Shown here in pieces: positions 5,761 to 7,885 of a DNA stretch of 7,885 nucleotides (position 1 is its first letter; every line of letters starts with the position of its first letter). Source of the DNA: Alphaproteobacteria bacterium (GTDB lineage: Bacteria > Pseudomonadota > Alphaproteobacteria > Bin95). The stretch is taken from assembly GCA_022822125.1 (NCBI GenBank), contig JAJECF010000168.1, positions 1 through 7,885 of the forward strand, given 5' to 3'. Position numbers and translations under genes: made by a program. The notes below the pieces were generated by a model, which worked only from the letters and a program-made list of their open reading frames with translations, was not told where the DNA came from and did no database searches.

Positions 5761-5773
5761 GCGCTTTATGCGA
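5736..5773 (+). promoter_or_regulatory. Palindrome/hairpin with the porin start codon in its loop
   Basis: The arms TCGCATAAAGTGCATT (5736-5751) and AATGCGCTTTATGCGA (5758-5773) pair at 15 of 16 positions; the sixteenth would be a G-U wobble in RNA. The 6-nt loop ATGAGA holds the porin ATG (5752-5754). No Shine-Dalgarno sequence precedes it. CATAAA (5739-5744) would be a 4/6 match to a -10 box, placing transcription start at or near the ATG, so a leaderless mRNA is possible. In that case the palindrome is a DNA operator, perhaps for the divergent LysR-like protein. If transcription starts further upstream, it is an RNA hairpin that presents or blocks the start codon. Confidence 0.7.
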
Positions 5774-7332
5774 CATCGGGGCTTGCGCTGGCGGGCGCCA
5801 CGGCCGTCGGATCGGCCTCCGCTGCCGATATGTTGAGCGTCGGCGTCGGCGGTTACATGCAGCAATGGTTCGGCATGTCCAGCGTGGACGACAGCGCTGA
5901 GACGGTCAGAGATGGTACTGCCCAACACTCGGACAGCGAAATCATCTTCAAGGGCAAGCTGGAGTCCGATAACGGCCTGACCTTCTCCGTCAAGGTCGAA
6001 CTCGAAGGCAACTCGCAAGATACCGGGTCGAAGGATGGCACGGGAAGCCATAACCATTCAACCAGTTACATCGACGAGTCGCAGCTCACGGTAAGCGGAG
6101 CGTTCGGCCAGGTAACGCTCGGCGCCGAAGACCCGGCTTCTACGCTCATGCATCACGGCGGTCTGGATGTCGGTGTCACCCTGAACTGCGGCGATACCCA
6201 CCACTGGATCAACGGCCTCGCCGGTTGCAGCCATGACGGCTTCGGGACCTACGGCCACGGTCACGGCGACAGGAACAACATTTCCTACTTTACGCCGCGC
6301 GTCTCCGGCGTGCAGTTCGGCGCGACCTATATCCCGAACGACGGGCAGGAGGGCCGGTTTGCCTCGTCACTGAACGACAACGAAAAAGACGGCTGGGCAG
6401 TCGGCGCCAACTATGTGGGCGAGTTCGGCGGCGCCAATGTCGCATTCTCCCTCGGTCACTACCAGGTAAGCCAGACCGGCATGCAGGAGTTCATTTCGGG
6501 AGCCAAGCCTGCCCCCGGTGGTAGGGATAAGCGTATTACGAAGGGCAAACTCGCCGCCGACGAGGAGGCGTGGGAGACGCTTGAGTACGCCACCCAGAAC
6601 GACAAGAAGAACAAGCTGACGGGTCTCACCGGGGGCGACCCTGCGACTCAGGCCGGGAATTTTGCCACGATCGTCAACAACGGTCTTATGGCCCGGCAGA
6701 ACATCATGGACGCCACCGACGGTTCCATGATGAAGGCTGACAGCAACACCTTCTCGAATGCAGCCCTGCAAGTCGGCTTCGGTTCGTTCAGCTTCGGCGT
6801 CGTCTATGCAACGAACGACGGCGGCGCTTATACGACCATGACGGATTACATGGTCGTGAACGCCAACGATGAGGACGATTCAGATGTTCTCGCTCTTTTG
6901 AATGAGGGCGATCTGGGTTACTCCGATACAGATGGAACGGTGAACACCACCGCCATCGACGCAAACACGAACAACTATCACTACAAAGTCGGCGAAGGCA
7001 GCGGTGCAGAGTACGTCTTAGAAACGGACGCTAACAACGATCCGAACAACGACATCGTGATGGAGAAGGTCGTCAAGGACATGTCCAAGGACTGGGATAC
7101 CTGGGGCGCGAGCGTCAAGTATTCGGAAGGTCCTATGGCGGTCAGCCTCAGCCATCTGGCGACCGAGTGGAACAATGGCGACGAGCAGGACGCGACCATG
7201 CTGTCCATGTCCTACACGCTGGCGCCGGGCGTCGCCTCCAAGACCTCGATCGTCTCGGCTGAAAGGGCCTACAACAGCGGCCGCACCATCGACGGCACCG
7301 CTTTCGTGACGGGCTTCGCGCTCAGCTTCTGA
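5752..7332 (+). CDS. Outer-membrane porin (Gram-negative porin family)
   Basis: Predicted trimeric beta-barrel porin for diffusion of small hydrophilic solutes across the outer membrane. The precursor has 526 residues. The signal peptide MRNALYATSGLALAGATAVGSASA is cut near residue 24-25. The first strand LSVGVGGYMQQWFG is typical of alphaproteobacterial porins, alternating short strands follow, and the C-terminus GTAFVTGFALSF ends in Phe, the BamA recognition signature. It is longer than the usual 350-450 residues. The extra length lies in loops: a Cys146/Cys159 pair inside a His-rich segment (GDTHHWINGLAGC, then GTYGHGHGD, about 147-172), and an Asp/Asn-rich acidic insertion at about 368-432. 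The Cys pair could form a loop disulfide, and the His and Asp clusters could bind metal or select cations; this is inference. Base composition is lower in GC than the core operon, as expected for acidic, Asn-rich loops. The start is set by the signal peptide, since no ribosome-binding site is seen. It is divergent from the LysR-like gene. Confidence 0.92.
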   Translation: MRNALYATSGLALAGATAVGSASAADMLSVGVGGYMQQWFGMSSVDDSAETVRDGTAQHSDSEIIFKGKLESDNGLTFSVKVELEGNSQDTGSKDGTGSHNHSTSYIDESQLTVSGAFGQVTLGAEDPASTLMHHGGLDVGVTLNCGDTHHWINGLAGCSHDGFGTYGHGHGDRNNISYFTPRVSGVQFGATYIPNDGQEGRFASSLNDNEKDGWAVGANYVGEFGGANVAFSLGHYQVSQTGMQEFISGAKPAPGGRDKRITKGKLAADEEAWETLEYATQNDKKNKLTGLTGGDPATQAGNFATIVNNGLMARQNIMDATDGSMMKADSNTFSNAALQVGFGSFSFGVVYATNDGGAYTTMTDYMVVNANDEDDSDVLALLNEGDLGYSDTDGTVNTTAIDANTNNYHYKVGEGSGAEYVLETDANNDPNNDIVMEKVVKDMSKDWDTWGASVKYSEGPMAVSLSHLATEWNNGDEQDATMLSMSYTLAPGVASKTSIVSAERAYNSGRTIDGTAFVTGFALSF

Positions 7333-7403
7333 TCGCGGTCCGTTGAGAAAGCCGGTCGGGGTTCAGGCCCATATCCCCGGGCTCCTTTCGGCCCCGGCCG
7401 GCC

Positions 7404-7449
7404 GCCGGAGGGGGGTGCGCCAGCGCGCCTCTCCGGCCTCTTTCCCTTC
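7404..7449 (+). terminator. Probable intrinsic terminator of the porin gene
   Basis: GCCGGAG (7404-7410) pairs with CTCCGGC (7431-7437), with additional G/C pairing inside, about 70 bp after the porin stop. It is followed by a pyrimidine-rich CTCTTTCCCTTC. The T run is poor, so efficiency is uncertain, but the position and stem fit a porin terminator. Confidence 0.55.
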
Positions 7450-7498
7450 GCCCCGTTTACCGGAAAATGCAGAAAATCAACATGTTATACGATCATAA

Positions 7499-7523
7499 AT
7501 TTCTCATAATGCACTTTATGCGA
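7499..7523 (-). repeat. 25-bp inverted repeat flanking the porin, right copy
   Basis: Exact reverse complement of 5736-5760. On this strand the motif again contains ATGAGAAAT, but the frame runs into a stop after a few codons and the right arm of the palindrome is absent. It is therefore not the start of a gene. It may be a second operator, the remnant of a deleted paralogous porin start, or one end of an invertible or mobilised segment. Confidence 0.9.
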
Positions 7524-7746
7524 ACTTTGCCTCGAAACGAGTTTCTCATTCCAGACTCCTGTCCATAACCGCCCGGAAGTGGACGGCGAGTCAATCCTAC
7601 CGGGCCGCTCCGGGGCCGCAATCTTGAAATGGCTTATGAGTGTCATTTTTTCTCTTATGTTGCATTTATGCAACAGTTGCAGGCGGTGCGGCTCTGTCTC
7701 CGCCTTTGCCGGGGCGGCGCTGGACCTCGGGGAAATTGTGGTAAAC
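7524..7746. promoter_or_regulatory. Gene-free stretch with palindromes, including a strong dyad at 7658-7675
   Basis: Together with 7333-7498 this makes a gene-free gap of more than 400 bp. I see no coding frame that I support. It holds a small dyad CTCGAAACGAG (7531-7541), three TTTCTCAT-like words (7500, 7542 and 7649), and a perfect palindrome TGTTGCATTTATGCAACA (7658-7675) followed by a third GTTGCA (7676-7681). The segment 7648-7674 also resembles the 25-bp repeat (TTTTCTCTTATGTTGCATTTATGC versus TTTCTCATAATGCACTTTATGC). The dyads look like transcription-factor sites. Any target gene to the right is cut off by the terminal repeat. Confidence 0.45.
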
Positions 7747-7885
7747 TGAGGCACTTGCAGAATTGAGGTTCTGAGGAATAGCGGCTGAGATTTTGGATGC
7801 GGTTTTAGGTTTGCGTTGCGTTTGGGGCGCTGCGGCTGGCCTGATTGGGTCGCGGGTCGTGTCTGCGGTCGGTTTTGAGGCGAGC
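7747..7885 (-). repeat. Right copy of the 139-bp terminal inverted repeat
   Basis: Exact reverse complement of 2-140. The junction with unique DNA is at 7746/7747. No target-site duplication can be tested, because only one edge of each copy is present in the window. Confidence 0.9.

Noticed and set aside
5229..5900. 223-aa plus-strand open frame
   Set aside because: Antisense to the LysR-like gene and then out of frame over the porin signal peptide. Ser/Arg-rich shadow.
7485..7754. 89-aa minus-strand open frame ending within the 25-bp repeat
   Set aside because: Starts at a GTG inside the terminal repeat with no ribosome-binding site, and reads through palindromes and regulatory-looking DNA. 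No family resemblance.

Overview
This window looks like a chromosomal segment of a high-GC alphaproteobacterium, most likely Rhodospirillales-like. The evidence is the tightly packed dapF-mtaB-ftsY block, a short FtsY without a long acidic A domain, an alphaproteobacterial-type porin, and intergenic inverted repeats of the 'CCTCATCCTGAG...CTCAGGATGAGG' kind. Assignment below class is inference.

Layout. Both window ends carry the same sequence in opposite orientation: 139 bp, perfect, at 2-140 and 7747-7885. The window therefore sits between two copies of a longer repeat, or the assembly broke at one. Inside the left end is an accessory island (about 141-1271, minus strand, visibly lower GC) with an unrecognised 254-aa protein. 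It is followed, in the same reading frame and directly after its TAG stop, by a HigA-like helix-turn-helix antitoxin-type domain that has no standard start codon at its natural N-terminus. Next is the core operon on the minus strand: dapF (4257-3418), mtaB (3421-2183) and ftsY (2186-1272), joined by two GTGA stop/start overlaps. A divergent 175-bp gap separates dapF from a plus-strand single-domain cupin (4433-4804).

The cupin and a short minus-strand LysR-like HTH gene (5698-5237) converge on about 430 bp of intergenic DNA. This holds two large imperfect hairpin repeats, a partial third copy, and one 38-codon ORF with a strong ribosome-binding site. Divergent from the LysR-like gene is a large outer-membrane porin (5752-7332), followed by a likely terminator and about 300 bp of gene-free but structured DNA up to the right-hand repeat.

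The two places most worth attention are these. (1) The unknown-protein/HigA-like pair at 165-1238 could be a toxin-antitoxin-like module, or a fusion split by an amber codon. (2) The porin locus has its start codon in the loop of a 16-bp-stem palindrome, and part of that palindrome recurs as a perfect 25-bp inverted copy beyond the gene's 3' end. The porin is thus bracketed by inverted repeats that could be operators or could support DNA inversion. These functional readings are inference; the sequence patterns are directly visible.
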